Assembly (NCBI GenBank): GCA_034408935.1
Contig: DAOUMV010000012.1
Location: forward strand, 62,001-126,000
Direction: 5' to 3'
Length of the DNA stretch: 64,000 nt
DNA from: DAOUMF01 sp034408935
GTDB taxonomy: Bacteria > Chloroflexota > Dehalococcoidia > SM23-28-2 > RBG-16-64-32
Below the pieces are notes generated by a model. The model did no database searches and had not been told where the DNA came from. It saw only the letters and a list, made by a program, of their open reading frames with translations. Positions 18,811 to 26,928 of this stretch are shown here, one piece after another. Made by a program: the position numbers and the translations under genes. The stretch's first letter is position 1. Every line of letters starts with the position of its first letter.

Positions 18811-20877
18811 ATGCAGTTTCCCGCCTTGAGAGGGAGGCTTTCGAACCTTGGCCTGCAAACTCTGGGTCCTAGGATCGAGCCTCTTATCCCGTACGCCCTC
18901 GCCATTCTGGTGGGCGTGGGCGCGGGCGCGGGCGCCATCGTCTTCCGCGAGCTGATCTCCGCATTCGACTGGCTCTTCTTCGGCCAACTGGCGGACAACG
19001 GTCTGAGCGCTCTGGGTGACTGGCGGGTCGTGCTGATCCCGGTCATCGGCGGCCTGTTCGTTGGGCCGATCATCTATTTCCTGGCCCGCGAGGCGAAGGG
19101 ACACGGCGTCCCAGAGGTGATGCTAGCGGTGGAGACGGAAGGGGGCCGCATCCGTCCGCGAGTGGCGGTTGTGAAATCGCTGGCCTCCGCCCTCTGCATC
19201 GGCAGCGGTGGCTCCGTGGGGCGCGAGGGGCCCATCGTGCAGATCGCCTCCGCCATCGCCTCGACCCTCGGACAGGTGGCCGGACTGAGGGAGGACAACG
19301 TACGGCTGCTTGTGGCGGCCGGGGCCGCCGGGGGCATCTCCGCCACCTTCAACGCCCCCATCGCCGGCGTCTTTTTCGCTCTGGAGGTCATCCTCCGCCA
19401 CTTCAACGTGCGCAACTTCAGCGTCGTCGTTCTCAGCTCGGTGGTGGCTGACGCCATCGGCCACGCCTACTTTGGGGATAACCCGGCGTTCCTCATACCC
19501 GAGTACCGACTGGAGAGCGCGCTGGAGTTCCCGCTGTACGGGTTGTTGGGTGTCCTGGCCGCCCTAGCCGCGCTTGTGTTCGTGTGGGTCCTCTACGCGA
19601 GCGAGGACGCCTTCGACCGACTAGCCCTGCCGGAGTGGACGAAGGCCGCCATCGGTGGCATCGGCATGGGTCTCCTGGGCCTCTGGTTCGTCGACCTGTT
19701 CGGCGTGGGCTATGGATCGGGGCCCGGCGAGCACGCCATTCCCAGCGCCCTGGCGGGAAGCCGGTCACTGCAGGTGCTTGTCGCCCTCGCTGGGCTGAAG
19801 ATACTGGCCACCTCGGTGACTATCGGCTCGGGAGGCTCCGGCGGTGTGTTCGCGCCGTCGCTCTTCATCGGCGCGATGCTGGGCGGTGCTTTCGGGGACG
19901 TCGTGAACCGCATCTGGCCGGACGTCGCGGCGCCGTCCGGCGCCTACGCCATGGTGGGCATGGCGGCGGTGTTCGCCGGCGCGGCGAGAGCGCCCATCAC
20001 CTCAATCATCATCATGTTCGAAATGACGCGAGACTATTCCATCATCCTGCCTCTCATGATGGCGGTTGTGATATCTACCGTGGTGGCCCAGGTCATCAGG
20101 AGAGACACGATCTACACTCTGAAACTGCGTCGGAGGGGGATCGAGATCACTGAGCGGCGGGAGCAGCCACGGTTAGCTTTCATCTCCGCGGGCCAGGCGA
20201 TGAGCCGCAAGTTCGAGGTCATCCGCAATGACATGCCAGCACATGAGCTGCTCAAGGTCTTCTCGACAAGAGCCGCACGAGAGGGCGCCCTCCCGGTGGT
20301 CGATTCAAACAAGCGGCTGGTCGGCATCGTCACGCCGACCGACCTGGAGCGGACTCTTGACAGGGACCTCTCGGGGTTGACCGTCGGGGATATAGCCACC
20401 AAGAGCCTGGTTACGGTGCACCCCGAGCAGACTCTGGACGAAGCGGTGCGGCGCATGAGCGCGCAGTCGCTGCGGCAGCTTCCGGTGGTGAGCCGAACCG
20501 ATCATTCTCTGCTGCTGGGGATGATCCGCCGGAGCGACGTGTTCGCCGCCTACGGACGGGCTGTGGCCAGGCGACCAGCGGGCGCGAGGCGGTTATCTCC
20601 GCTGGCGAGGCTGGAGGCCTATGGGACGGAAGTTGTGGAAGTTGCCGTTTCCGGCGACTCGCCGGTGGTGGGAAAAGCCCTGAAGGAGATCGATATGCCC
20701 GACGAGAGCATTATCGTATCGATCGTCCGGGATGGCGCAGCAGTCATTCCACGGGGCCATATAGTCCTAGCCGAGGGGGACAGGCTGGTGGTGGTCGCTG
20801 TCCCGGCCGTCAAGGAGACGGTGCTTGAGCGGCTGGGGGATCGTGCGACCGGGCCCGAGAAGGGGCACGAGCGCTAG
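18811..20877 (+). CDS. Clc-type chloride/proton antiporter with CBS pair and C-terminal TrkA_C domain
   Basis: This 688-residue membrane protein has the Clc selectivity motifs GSGGSVGREGPIVQ (gating Glu near residue 139) and GSGGSGGVFAPSLFIGAMLGG. The gating glutamate suggests an H+/Cl- exchanger rather than a channel. About ten hydrophobic segments fill residues 30-430. A tandem CBS pair (about 455-580) follows, typically a nucleotide sensor, and then a TrkA_C-like domain (VSGDSPVVGKALKEIDMP onwards, about 610-680). TrkA_C domains can bind c-di-AMP, which is notable because a c-di-AMP riboswitch occurs at 44535. The start is ATG 18811; TTG 18805 is possible. Confidence 0.9.
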   Translation: MQFPALRGRLSNLGLQTLGPRIEPLIPYALAILVGVGAGAGAIVFRELISAFDWLFFGQLADNGLSALGDWRVVLIPVIGGLFVGPIIYFLAREAKGHGVPEVMLAVETEGGRIRPRVAVVKSLASALCIGSGGSVGREGPIVQIASAIASTLGQVAGLREDNVRLLVAAGAAGGISATFNAPIAGVFFALEVILRHFNVRNFSVVVLSSVVADAIGHAYFGDNPAFLIPEYRLESALEFPLYGLLGVLAALAALVFVWVLYASEDAFDRLALPEWTKAAIGGIGMGLLGLWFVDLFGVGYGSGPGEHAIPSALAGSRSLQVLVALAGLKILATSVTIGSGGSGGVFAPSLFIGAMLGGAFGDVVNRIWPDVAAPSGAYAMVGMAAVFAGAARAPITSIIIMFEMTRDYSIILPLMMAVVISTVVAQVIRRDTIYTLKLRRRGIEITERREQPRLAFISAGQAMSRKFEVIRNDMPAHELLKVFSTRAAREGALPVVDSNKRLVGIVTPTDLERTLDRDLSGLTVGDIATKSLVTVHPEQTLDEAVRRMSAQSLRQLPVVSRTDHSLLLGMIRRSDVFAAYGRAVARRPAGARRLSPLARLEAYGTEVVEVAVSGDSPVVGKALKEIDMPDESIIVSIVRDGAAVIPRGHIVLAEGDRLVVVAVPAVKETVLERLGDRATGPEKGHER

Positions 20878-20928
20878 CAGGGAGGACCGACCGCCAGTGG
20901 CAAGTGGTTGGCGCGACGAGAAAGAAGC

Positions 20929-22089
20929 ATGAAGTTCGCGAGTCGCATCGAGAAGCTACCGCCGTACCTGTTCGCGGAGATCAGCCGCAAGATCGCGGAG
21001 AAGCGGTCGCAGGGGGTGGACGTGATCTCGTTCGGCATCGGGGACCCTGACCTGCCGACGCCGGAGCACATTATCGAGTCGCTGCGGGAGGCGTCGCTCG
21101 ATGCGGCGAATCACCGCTACCCGGAGACGGAGGGGCTGCCGGAGCTGCGGCAGGCGATCGCCGGCTGGTACGAGCGCCGCTTCGGGGTATCGCTGGACCC
21201 GGAGCAAGAGGTGCTGCCGCTGATCGGCTCGAAGGAGGGGGTAGGGCACATCGCGCTGTGCTTCATCGAGTCGGGAGACGTGGCGCTGGTGCCGGACCCG
21301 GGCTACCCGGTGTACGCGATGGGGACGCTGCTGGCCGGGGGCGAAGCGTACTACCTGCCGCTGCGGGAGGAGAACGGCTTCCTGCCGGACCTAGAGGCGG
21401 TGCCGGAGGAGGTGCTGCGCAGGGCGAAGGTGCTGTGGCTCAACTACCCGAACAACCCCACCGGTGCCGTGGCCGACATCGCGTTCTTCGAGCGGGCGGT
21501 GGCGTTCGCCCGCAGGCACGGGCTGGCGGTGCTGCACGACGGCCCGTACTCGGAGGTGACGTTCGACGGCTACCGGGCACCGAGTTTCCTGGAGGCGGAG
21601 GGCGCCCGCGAGGTGGGGGTCGAGTTCCACTCGCTGTCGAAGTCGTACAACATGACGGGGTGGCGGATAGGGATGGCGGTGGGGAACGCGGAGATCATCG
21701 ACGCGCTGACGACGGTGAAGTCCAACCTGGATTCGGGGATACCGCAGGCGATCCAGCGGATGGCGATAACGGCGCTGGAGGGCCCGCAGGACGAGATCGA
21801 TGAGCACAACCTGGTGTACCTGCGGAGGCGGGACCGGCTGGTGGCGGCGCTGCGAGGACTGGGGCTGCGAGTGAGCCCGCCCAAGGCGAGCCTGTACGTG
21901 TGGGCACACGTGCCCGAAGGAACCACGAGCGTGGAGTTCGCGACGCGGCTGCTCGACGACGCGGCGGTGGTGGTAACGCCCGGCATCGGGTACGGGCCGA
22001 GCGGCGAGGGGTACGTGCGGCTGTCCCTCACCCTGCCCGACGAGCGACTGGAGGAGGGGGTGCGGCGGCTGGAGGGGCTAGGCCGGTAG
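20929..22089 (+). CDS. dapL: LL-diaminopimelate aminotransferase
   Basis: DapL converts tetrahydrodipicolinate directly to LL-diaminopimelate using glutamate, bypassing the acylated intermediates. The 386-residue protein is a class I/II PLP aminotransferase: VISFGIGDPDLPTPEHII, YPETEGLPELRQAI, NYPNNPTGA, and the PLP lysine in FHSLSKSYNMTGWRIG. SKSYNMTGWR with the short N-terminus fits the DapL2-like bacterial group. The presence of dapF 3 kb upstream supports this assignment over other aminotransferases. The start is ATG 20929 with AAAGAAG upstream. Confidence 0.88.
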   Translation: MKFASRIEKLPPYLFAEISRKIAEKRSQGVDVISFGIGDPDLPTPEHIIESLREASLDAANHRYPETEGLPELRQAIAGWYERRFGVSLDPEQEVLPLIGSKEGVGHIALCFIESGDVALVPDPGYPVYAMGTLLAGGEAYYLPLREENGFLPDLEAVPEEVLRRAKVLWLNYPNNPTGAVADIAFFERAVAFARRHGLAVLHDGPYSEVTFDGYRAPSFLEAEGAREVGVEFHSLSKSYNMTGWRIGMAVGNAEIIDALTTVKSNLDSGIPQAIQRMAITALEGPQDEIDEHNLVYLRRRDRLVAALRGLGLRVSPPKASLYVWAHVPEGTTSVEFATRLLDDAAVVVTPGIGYGPSGEGYVRLSLTLPDERLEEGVRRLEGLGR

Positions 22090-22094
22090 CAGGG

Positions 22095-22592
22095 ATGCCG
22101 ATGGGCAAGGGAGAGAGGTGGCGACGGCCCGGTCCTCTGAGGCGCTGGTTCTTCCGCACTCCGCTCGCGCTGTTCCGCATGGGCCTGGGCGGCCTGATGC
22201 CAGGGCAGGTCATGCTGACGACGGTGGGCCGCAAGAGCGGGCGGCCGCATCGGGCGGTGGTGGACCTGCTGAAGCGCGATACCGCGACGGACACGTACTA
22301 CGTGGTATCGGCCTATGGAGCGCACTCGGACTGGTATCGCAACCTGGAGGCGAACCCGGAACTCGAGGTGCAGGTGGGCCGGCGCCGGTTCCGCGCTCGC
22401 GCGACTACTCTGCCGTCGGATGAGGCCGAGGAACTGGCGTCGGGTCTGTGGCGCGAGCACGGCCGCCTGTACCGACTGTATTTCGATTGGGGGCTGCGCC
22501 TGGTTGGCCTGAAGGCACGTACCGAGGAGGAACTACGGGCGGCGGTAGCAGAGATGAGAGTAGTGACGATCCGGCGCGAAGGTGAGGGGTAG
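22095..22592 (+). CDS. Deazaflavin-dependent (F420) nitroreductase family protein
   Basis: The 165-residue protein matches the Ddn/DUF385 family: PGQVMLTTVGRKSGRPHRAVVDLL, VVSAYGAHSDWYRNLEANPELEVQVGRRRFRARA. Characterised members bind F420H2 or quinones and reduce nitro or quinone compounds. The start is ATG 22095, 5 bases after the dapL stop (frame also open upstream, but that is dapL sequence). F420 dependence is a family inference; no F420 synthesis genes are visible. Confidence 0.8.
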   Translation: MPMGKGERWRRPGPLRRWFFRTPLALFRMGLGGLMPGQVMLTTVGRKSGRPHRAVVDLLKRDTATDTYYVVSAYGAHSDWYRNLEANPELEVQVGRRRFRARATTLPSDEAEELASGLWREHGRLYRLYFDWGLRLVGLKARTEEELRAAVAEMRVVTIRREGEG

Positions 22593-22682
22593 GCGACGGC
22601 AAGAGCCGCAGCCGCGGCCAGCAGCATAGGCGCCCGTGTCCTGGGCTATACTGAGGGGTGGAGACCGGACAGCACCTGCCTG

Positions 22683-22702
22683 CCCCGCCAGAGGCGGGCA
22701 GG
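22683..22702. repeat. Inverted repeat upstream of hflX
   Basis: The sequence pairs GCC with GGC around AGA and extends outward to TGCCC and GGGCA, giving a compact hairpin, TGCCCCGCCAGAGGCGGGCA. A related core, CCGCCAGAGGCGG, occurs at about 3993-4005 near the 5' end of the guaA frame. This looks like a second dispersed palindrome type. It lies in what is probably the 5' untranslated region of hflX. Confidence 0.6.
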
Positions 22703-22731
22703 CGGCAGGCAGGACCGGAGGTGAAGCGGAG

Positions 22732-23886
22732 ATAGGACGCAGGCTGTACGAGACGGCGGAGCCCCCGGAGCGGGCGTTCCTGGTGGCGGGCGAGGTGAAG
22801 CGCGGCGACGGGCGCTGGAATACGCAGGCATCGCTGGAGGAGCTGGCGCTGCTGGCGGATACGGCGGGAGCGCGGGTCGTGGGGTCGGCGGTGCAGCGGA
22901 TGGAGAGGCCGCACCCGGCGACGTACATCGGCCGGGGAAAGGTGCAGGAGATCGCGTCCCAGAGGAGCGCTCTGGACTTCACGACGGTGATCTTCGACGA
23001 TGAGCTTTCGCCCTCGCAGCAGCGGACGCTGGAGAAGGAACTGGGGGTGAAGGTGCTGGACCGCACGGCGCTGATCCTGGACATCTTCGCCCAGCACGCG
23101 CAGACGTGGGAGGGGCGGCTGCAGGTGGAGCTGGCGCAGCACGAGTACATCTTGCCGCGACTGCGGGGCCAGTGGTCACACCTGGAGCGGCTGGAGGGGC
23201 GGATCGGCACGCGGGGTCCGGGGGAGACGCAGCTTGAGACGGACCGGCGGCTGATCCGCAAGAAGATCTCGGCGCTGAAGGGGCAGATCGAGCAGGTACG
23301 GCGGCAGCGGGCGCTGCACCGGCGGCGGCGGGCGAGGCAGGGGGTGCCGGTGGTGTCGCTGGTGGGGTACACGAACGCGGGCAAGAGCACGTTGATGCGG
23401 GCGCTGTCGGGCGCGGACGTGCCGGTGGAGGACAAGCTGTTCGCGACGCTGGACCCGGTGACGCGGCGGGTGCGCCTTCCTTCGGGGAACGTGGCGCTGC
23501 TGACGGACACGGTGGGGTTCATCCAGAAGCTGCCGACGCAGTTGGTCGCCGCGTTCCGGGCGACGTTGGAGGAGCTGACGGAGGCGAGCCTGCTGCTGCA
23601 CGTGGTGGACATCACTCACCCGGACGCGGTGCAGCAGGGCGAGACGGTGGAGGCCACGCTAGCCGATCTGGACCTGGCGGAGAAGCCGCTGCTGACGGTT
23701 CTGAACAAGGCCGACCTGCTGGCGGGCAGCGATGGGGAGTCGCTGGAGGAGGCGCTGGAGGGGGAGGCACAGCGGGCGCTGCTGGAGCCGTGGGGGCCGC
23801 AGGCGCTGGTGATCTCGGCAGCGGAGGAGTGGGGACTGGAGGAGCTGCGGCGGAGGGTGGAGGCGACGCTGGCGGAGGCGAACTAG
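22732..23886 (+). CDS. hflX: HflX ribosome-associated GTPase
   Basis: HflX is a GTPase that binds and splits stalled ribosomes. The protein has the N-terminal HflX domain (ERAFLVAGEV, THPATYIGRGKVQEI-like PHPATYIGRGKVQEIA, VIFDDELSPSQQRTLEKEL), the linker signature RGPGETQLETDRR, and the G-domain: GYTNAGKSTL, DTVGFIQKLP, NKAD. The frame is open from 22636, but a perfect GGAGGTGA (22717-22724) sits 7 bases before an in-frame ATA at 22732, with no ATG, GTG or TTG in frame nearby. I use ATA as the likely start; GTG 22636 is the outer limit. Confidence 0.93.
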   Translation: MGRRLYETAEPPERAFLVAGEVKRGDGRWNTQASLEELALLADTAGARVVGSAVQRMERPHPATYIGRGKVQEIASQRSALDFTTVIFDDELSPSQQRTLEKELGVKVLDRTALILDIFAQHAQTWEGRLQVELAQHEYILPRLRGQWSHLERLEGRIGTRGPGETQLETDRRLIRKKISALKGQIEQVRRQRALHRRRRARQGVPVVSLVGYTNAGKSTLMRALSGADVPVEDKLFATLDPVTRRVRLPSGNVALLTDTVGFIQKLPTQLVAAFRATLEELTEASLLLHVVDITHPDAVQQGETVEATLADLDLAEKPLLTVLNKADLLAGSDGESLEEALEGEAQRALLEPWGPQALVISAAEEWGLEELRRRVEATLAEAN

Positions 23887-25295
23887 CCGAGGGCGTCGGC
23901 GGCGTCCCGGATCAGCTCCCAGGCACGCTCCACGTGCTCGCGGCGGGTGTTCTCCCGCATGATCGACATCCGGAGAGTCAACCTGTCGTCCAAACGCGTG
24001 TGCGTGAGGTAGAGGCGGCCGGAGCGGTTCAGGCGATCCATGATCCGCTGGTTCGTCTCGTCGCCGCCGAGGTTGCGGAAGCAGACCAGGCTCAACGGTA
24101 CCGGCGCGGCGAGCTCGAACCGTGGGTCCGCTTCCACCCAAGCCGCGAACTCCCTCGCCAGCGAGACGTGGCGTCGCACGATCTCCTGCAGGCCCTCGAC
24201 ACCGTAGGAACGAATCACGAACCACAGCTTGAGGGCGCGGAAGCGCCGACCCAGCGGCACGCCCCAGTCGCGGTAGTCTATGACGGCGCCGGACTCCGTG
24301 GCCACGTTGCGGAGGTACTCCGGGAGTACGCTCATGGCGCGGACGAGGGTGGCGCGATCGGCGACGTAGAAGGCGCTGCAGTCGAGGTTAGTGAGCATCC
24401 ACTTGTGGGGGTTGAAGCAGTAGCTGTCAGCCAGCTCCAAGCCTTCGTGGATGTAGCGGAATTCAGGGCATAGGGCAGCCGTACCGGCCATGGCCGCGTC
24501 CACGTGGAGCCAGACGCCGTGTTCGCGGCAGACCTTGCCGATATCCCGCAGGGGGTCTAGTGCGGAGGACGACGTGGAGCCGACGGTGGCGCAGACGAAT
24601 GCGGGGAGTCGGCCCGCCGCCTTGTCAGCGGCGATCATGTCCGCCAGGTGATCGGGCCGCATGGCGTACGCTTCGTCCACGTCAACCAGGCGGAAGTTGT
24701 CGCTGCCAAGGCCGGCGATGCGGACGCCCTTCTCGACGGAGGAGTGAGCCTCGCGGGAGGCGTAGGCCACGAGGCCGCCCTGGAGGCCCTGCTCGTTGCT
24801 GCGGTCGCCTGTGGCACGTTCGCGGGCGGCGATGACGGCGCAGAGGGAGGCGCTGGAAGCGCCGTCCTGGATGACCCCGCCGCCGGCGGAGGTGGACTTG
24901 AACTTGGCCGGCAGGTCAAGCATGTCGACGAGCCAGTCGAGGACGTGGGTCTCCAGTTCGGTGCAGGCCGGGCTGGTCTGCCAGAGCATGCCCTGCACGT
25001 TGAGGCCGGCCGCCAGCATCTCGCCGAGGACGGCGGGCGCGGAGCCGTTGGCGGTGAAGTAGGCGAAGAAGTTGGGCGACTGCCAGTGGGTGATGCCAGG
25101 CATGATGATCTCGTCGACGTCGCGGAGGATGGCCTCGAATGGTTCGCCCACCTGCGGGGGCGAGTGCGGCAGCCTGGACCGCACCTCGCCGGGGGTTACC
25201 TGCGATAGGACGGGGTACTGCTCCACTCGACCCATGTAATCGGCGATCCAGTCAACGACTTGGCGCCCGTATCGGCGAAACTCTTCGGGGTTCAT
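23883..25295 (-). CDS. PLP-dependent group II decarboxylase (aromatic-L-amino-acid decarboxylase-like)
   Basis: The 470-residue protein has the family layout: FRRYGRQVVDWIADYM at the N-terminus, ITHWQSPNFFAYF, SAGGGVIQDGASSASLCAVIAAR, HVDAAMAGTAALCPEFR, and the PLP lysine in FNPHKWMLTNLDC. Relatives decarboxylate tryptophan, tyrosine, DOPA or phenylalanine. The start is ATG 25295 with GAGGTGAG upstream rather than the longer open frame. The gene converges on hflX, the two stop codons overlapping, and is divergent from arsR. Confidence 0.9.
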   Translation of the reverse strand: MNPEEFRRYGRQVVDWIADYMGRVEQYPVLSQVTPGEVRSRLPHSPPQVGEPFEAILRDVDEIIMPGITHWQSPNFFAYFTANGSAPAVLGEMLAAGLNVQGMLWQTSPACTELETHVLDWLVDMLDLPAKFKSTSAGGGVIQDGASSASLCAVIAARERATGDRSNEQGLQGGLVAYASREAHSSVEKGVRIAGLGSDNFRLVDVDEAYAMRPDHLADMIAADKAAGRLPAFVCATVGSTSSSALDPLRDIGKVCREHGVWLHVDAAMAGTAALCPEFRYIHEGLELADSYCFNPHKWMLTNLDCSAFYVADRATLVRAMSVLPEYLRNVATESGAVIDYRDWGVPLGRRFRALKLWFVIRSYGVEGLQEIVRRHVSLAREFAAWVEADPRFELAAPVPLSLVCFRNLGGDETNQRIMDRLNRSGRLYLTHTRLDDRLTLRMSIMRENTRREHVERAWELIRDAADALG

Positions 25296-25368
25296 CAGCT
25301 CACCTCGACCGAAACACAAATGCTCTCGCTCAACGTAGCACAAAATGGCGGCAAAATCGCCCAGGAAG

Positions 25369-25407
25369 TATATTGACAAGTTTCGATATAGCCTTTATCA
25401 TGGGGTC
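25369..25407 (+). promoter_or_regulatory. arsR promoter with candidate operator; likely leaderless start
   Basis: TTGACA (25373-25378) and TATCAT (25396-25401) are separated by 17 bases, a near-consensus vegetative promoter. The start codon of arsR at 25408 lies 6 bases after the -10 box, so the transcript should begin at or within a base or two of the ATG. The stretch TATATTGAC...TTTCGATATA (25369-25390) is an imperfect palindrome spanning the -35 and spacer, where ArsR-family repressors usually bind. Confidence 0.7.
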
Positions 25408-25761
25408 ATGGCTACGGAACTGAAGGCGATCAACAAGGCGGCCTGCTGCGACGCGGAGGAGTCTATTTCAGAAGCCACGGCGCCGGAGGGAGGCATCGCG
25501 GACGCGGCGACGCTGTTCAAGGCGCTCTCGGACGAGACGCGCCTGCGCATGGTGCAAGCGATAGCGCGTTCGCAGCAAGAGCTATGCGAGTGCGAAATCG
25601 TGCCGCGGTTCGAGCTGTCGCAGTCCACGATCTCCTACCACCTGAAGGTGCTGCGAGAGGCAGGTATCGTGGAGTGCGTGAAGCGGGGACTGTGGACGTA
25701 CTGCAGAGTCAACCCACGAGCTCTAATGGCCGCAGTGAAGACATTGGCCGATCTGGCATAA
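25408..25761 (+). CDS. arsR: ArsR family transcriptional repressor
   Basis: The 117-residue winged-helix protein has the family core LFKALSDETRLRMVQAIA, the metal-site region ELCECEIV in helix alpha3, and the recognition helix LSQSTISYHLKVLREAGIVE. The CxC pair in ELCECE matches the classical As(III) site. An additional vicinal Cys pair (AACCDAEE) lies near the N-terminus. The start is ATG 25408; the open frame to 25345 crosses the promoter. It leads the arsM cluster and should be released by arsenite. Confidence 0.92.
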   Translation: MATELKAINKAACCDAEESISEATAPEGGIADAATLFKALSDETRLRMVQAIARSQQELCECEIVPRFELSQSTISYHLKVLREAGIVECVKRGLWTYCRVNPRALMAAVKTLADLA

Positions 25762-25792
25762 ATCGAGAGGCATCGATGAAGGAGGAGAGCCC

Positions 25793-26683
25793 ATGACGAC
25801 GGAGCGAGAGATCAAGGATACAGTGCGCGAGCGCTACGCCAAGAGCGCACGCCAGGTCGCGGCGGCAGGGGAGACGTCCTGCTGCGGCTCCGGTTCCACC
25901 GAGAACGTGATCAGCTCCAAGCTGTACACGACGGACGAGCTGCAGGGGCTGCCGCAGGAGGCGGTGGTGGCGTCGCTGGGGTGCGGCAACCCGGTGGCGA
26001 TGGCGGCGCTGCGCGAGGGCGAGGTGGTGCTGGACCTGGGGTCGGGAGGGGGCATCGACGTGCTGCTGTCGGCGCGACGGGTCGGCCCCACGGGAAAGGC
26101 CTACGGGCTGGACATGACGGATGAGATGCTGGACCTGGCGCGAGAGAACCAGCGCAAGGCAGGCGTGACGAACGTGGAGTTCCTGCGAGGCGAGATGGAG
26201 AACATCCCGCTGCCGCGCAACACCGTGGACGTGATCATCAGCAACTGCGTGGTGAACCTGTCGCCGGACAAGGACAAGGTGCTGGCGGAGGGATGCCGGG
26301 TGTTGAAGCCGGGCGGGCGCCTGTCGATCGCCGACATCGTGGTGCGGGGCCGCATTCCGGCGGAGCTGCGACATAATCTGGAGGCGTGGGCCGGATGCCT
26401 GGCGGGTGCGTTGGAGGAGGGGGAGTACCGCTCGAAGCTGGAGTCGGCCGGGTTCAACGACATCGAGATCGAGCAGGTGCGCGAGTACACAGGGACAGAC
26501 GCCGAGGGCGCTGGCCTGGGCGAGCTAGCGCGTCAGTACGGCAAGCAGGGAGATGAGCCACTGGGCTTCGCCAGCGTCATCGTGAAGGCGCGCAAGCCCG
26601 GCGAGAGCGGCAGGGCATCCGACCAGCCGCTAGAGGTCACATCCACAGAGGGCCCCTGCTGCGGCCCGAGCACCTGCTGCTAG
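25793..26683 (+). CDS. arsM: Arsenite S-adenosylmethionine methyltransferase
   Basis: ArsM methylates As(III) to volatile or less harmful forms. The 296-residue protein has the SAM motif VLDLGSGGGIDVLLSA and the arsenic-binding cysteines in family positions: Cys64 (SLGCGNP), Cys152 (IISNCVVNLSPDK) and Cys202 (AWAGCLAG). It carries extra pairs at Cys30-Cys31 (TSCCGSG) and at the C-terminus (PCCGPSTCC). A GGAGGAGAGCCC ribosome-binding region precedes ATG 25793, 31 bases after arsR. Confidence 0.95.
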   Translation: MTTEREIKDTVRERYAKSARQVAAAGETSCCGSGSTENVISSKLYTTDELQGLPQEAVVASLGCGNPVAMAALREGEVVLDLGSGGGIDVLLSARRVGPTGKAYGLDMTDEMLDLARENQRKAGVTNVEFLRGEMENIPLPRNTVDVIISNCVVNLSPDKDKVLAEGCRVLKPGGRLSIADIVVRGRIPAELRHNLEAWAGCLAGALEEGEYRSKLESAGFNDIEIEQVREYTGTDAEGAGLGELARQYGKQGDEPLGFASVIVKARKPGESGRASDQPLEVTSTEGPCCGPSTCC

Positions 26684-26720
26684 CTGGGACCTCATCTGGA
26701 AGGAACGAAAGGAGATCGTG

Positions 26721-26900
26721 ATGTGCACCAAGGAGCCGAAGGGTGAGGGCAAAGGGGAGGCGAAGGCGGAGTGGCCGCAGGGAATGGTGGAGATGTGCCG
26801 CCGGATGATGTCCGGCGGGATGGCCGACTGCTGCGGGCCGGACATGCGGGGGATGATGTCGCGGTGGACGGCCGGGTTCCAGGCTGAAGCGAAGAAGTAG
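26721..26900 (+). CDS. Small Cys/Met-rich protein in the arsenic cluster
   Basis: A 59-residue protein starts at ATG 26721 (GTG 26718 is adjacent) with AAAGGAGA upstream. It has CTKEP near the N-terminus, then MVEMCRRMMSGGMADCCGPDMRGMM. Sixteen of its residues are Cys or Met by my count of about 5 Cys and 10-11 Met, and CCGP repeats the CCGP found at the ArsM C-terminus. I recognise no family. Position and composition suggest soft-metal or metalloid binding, perhaps as a chaperone; that is inference. Confidence 0.7.
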   Translation: MCTKEPKGEGKGEAKAEWPQGMVEMCRRMMSGGMADCCGPDMRGMMSRWTAGFQAEAKK

Positions 26901-26928
26901 ACCCCGCATCGAGGGGGAGAGGTGGGTC

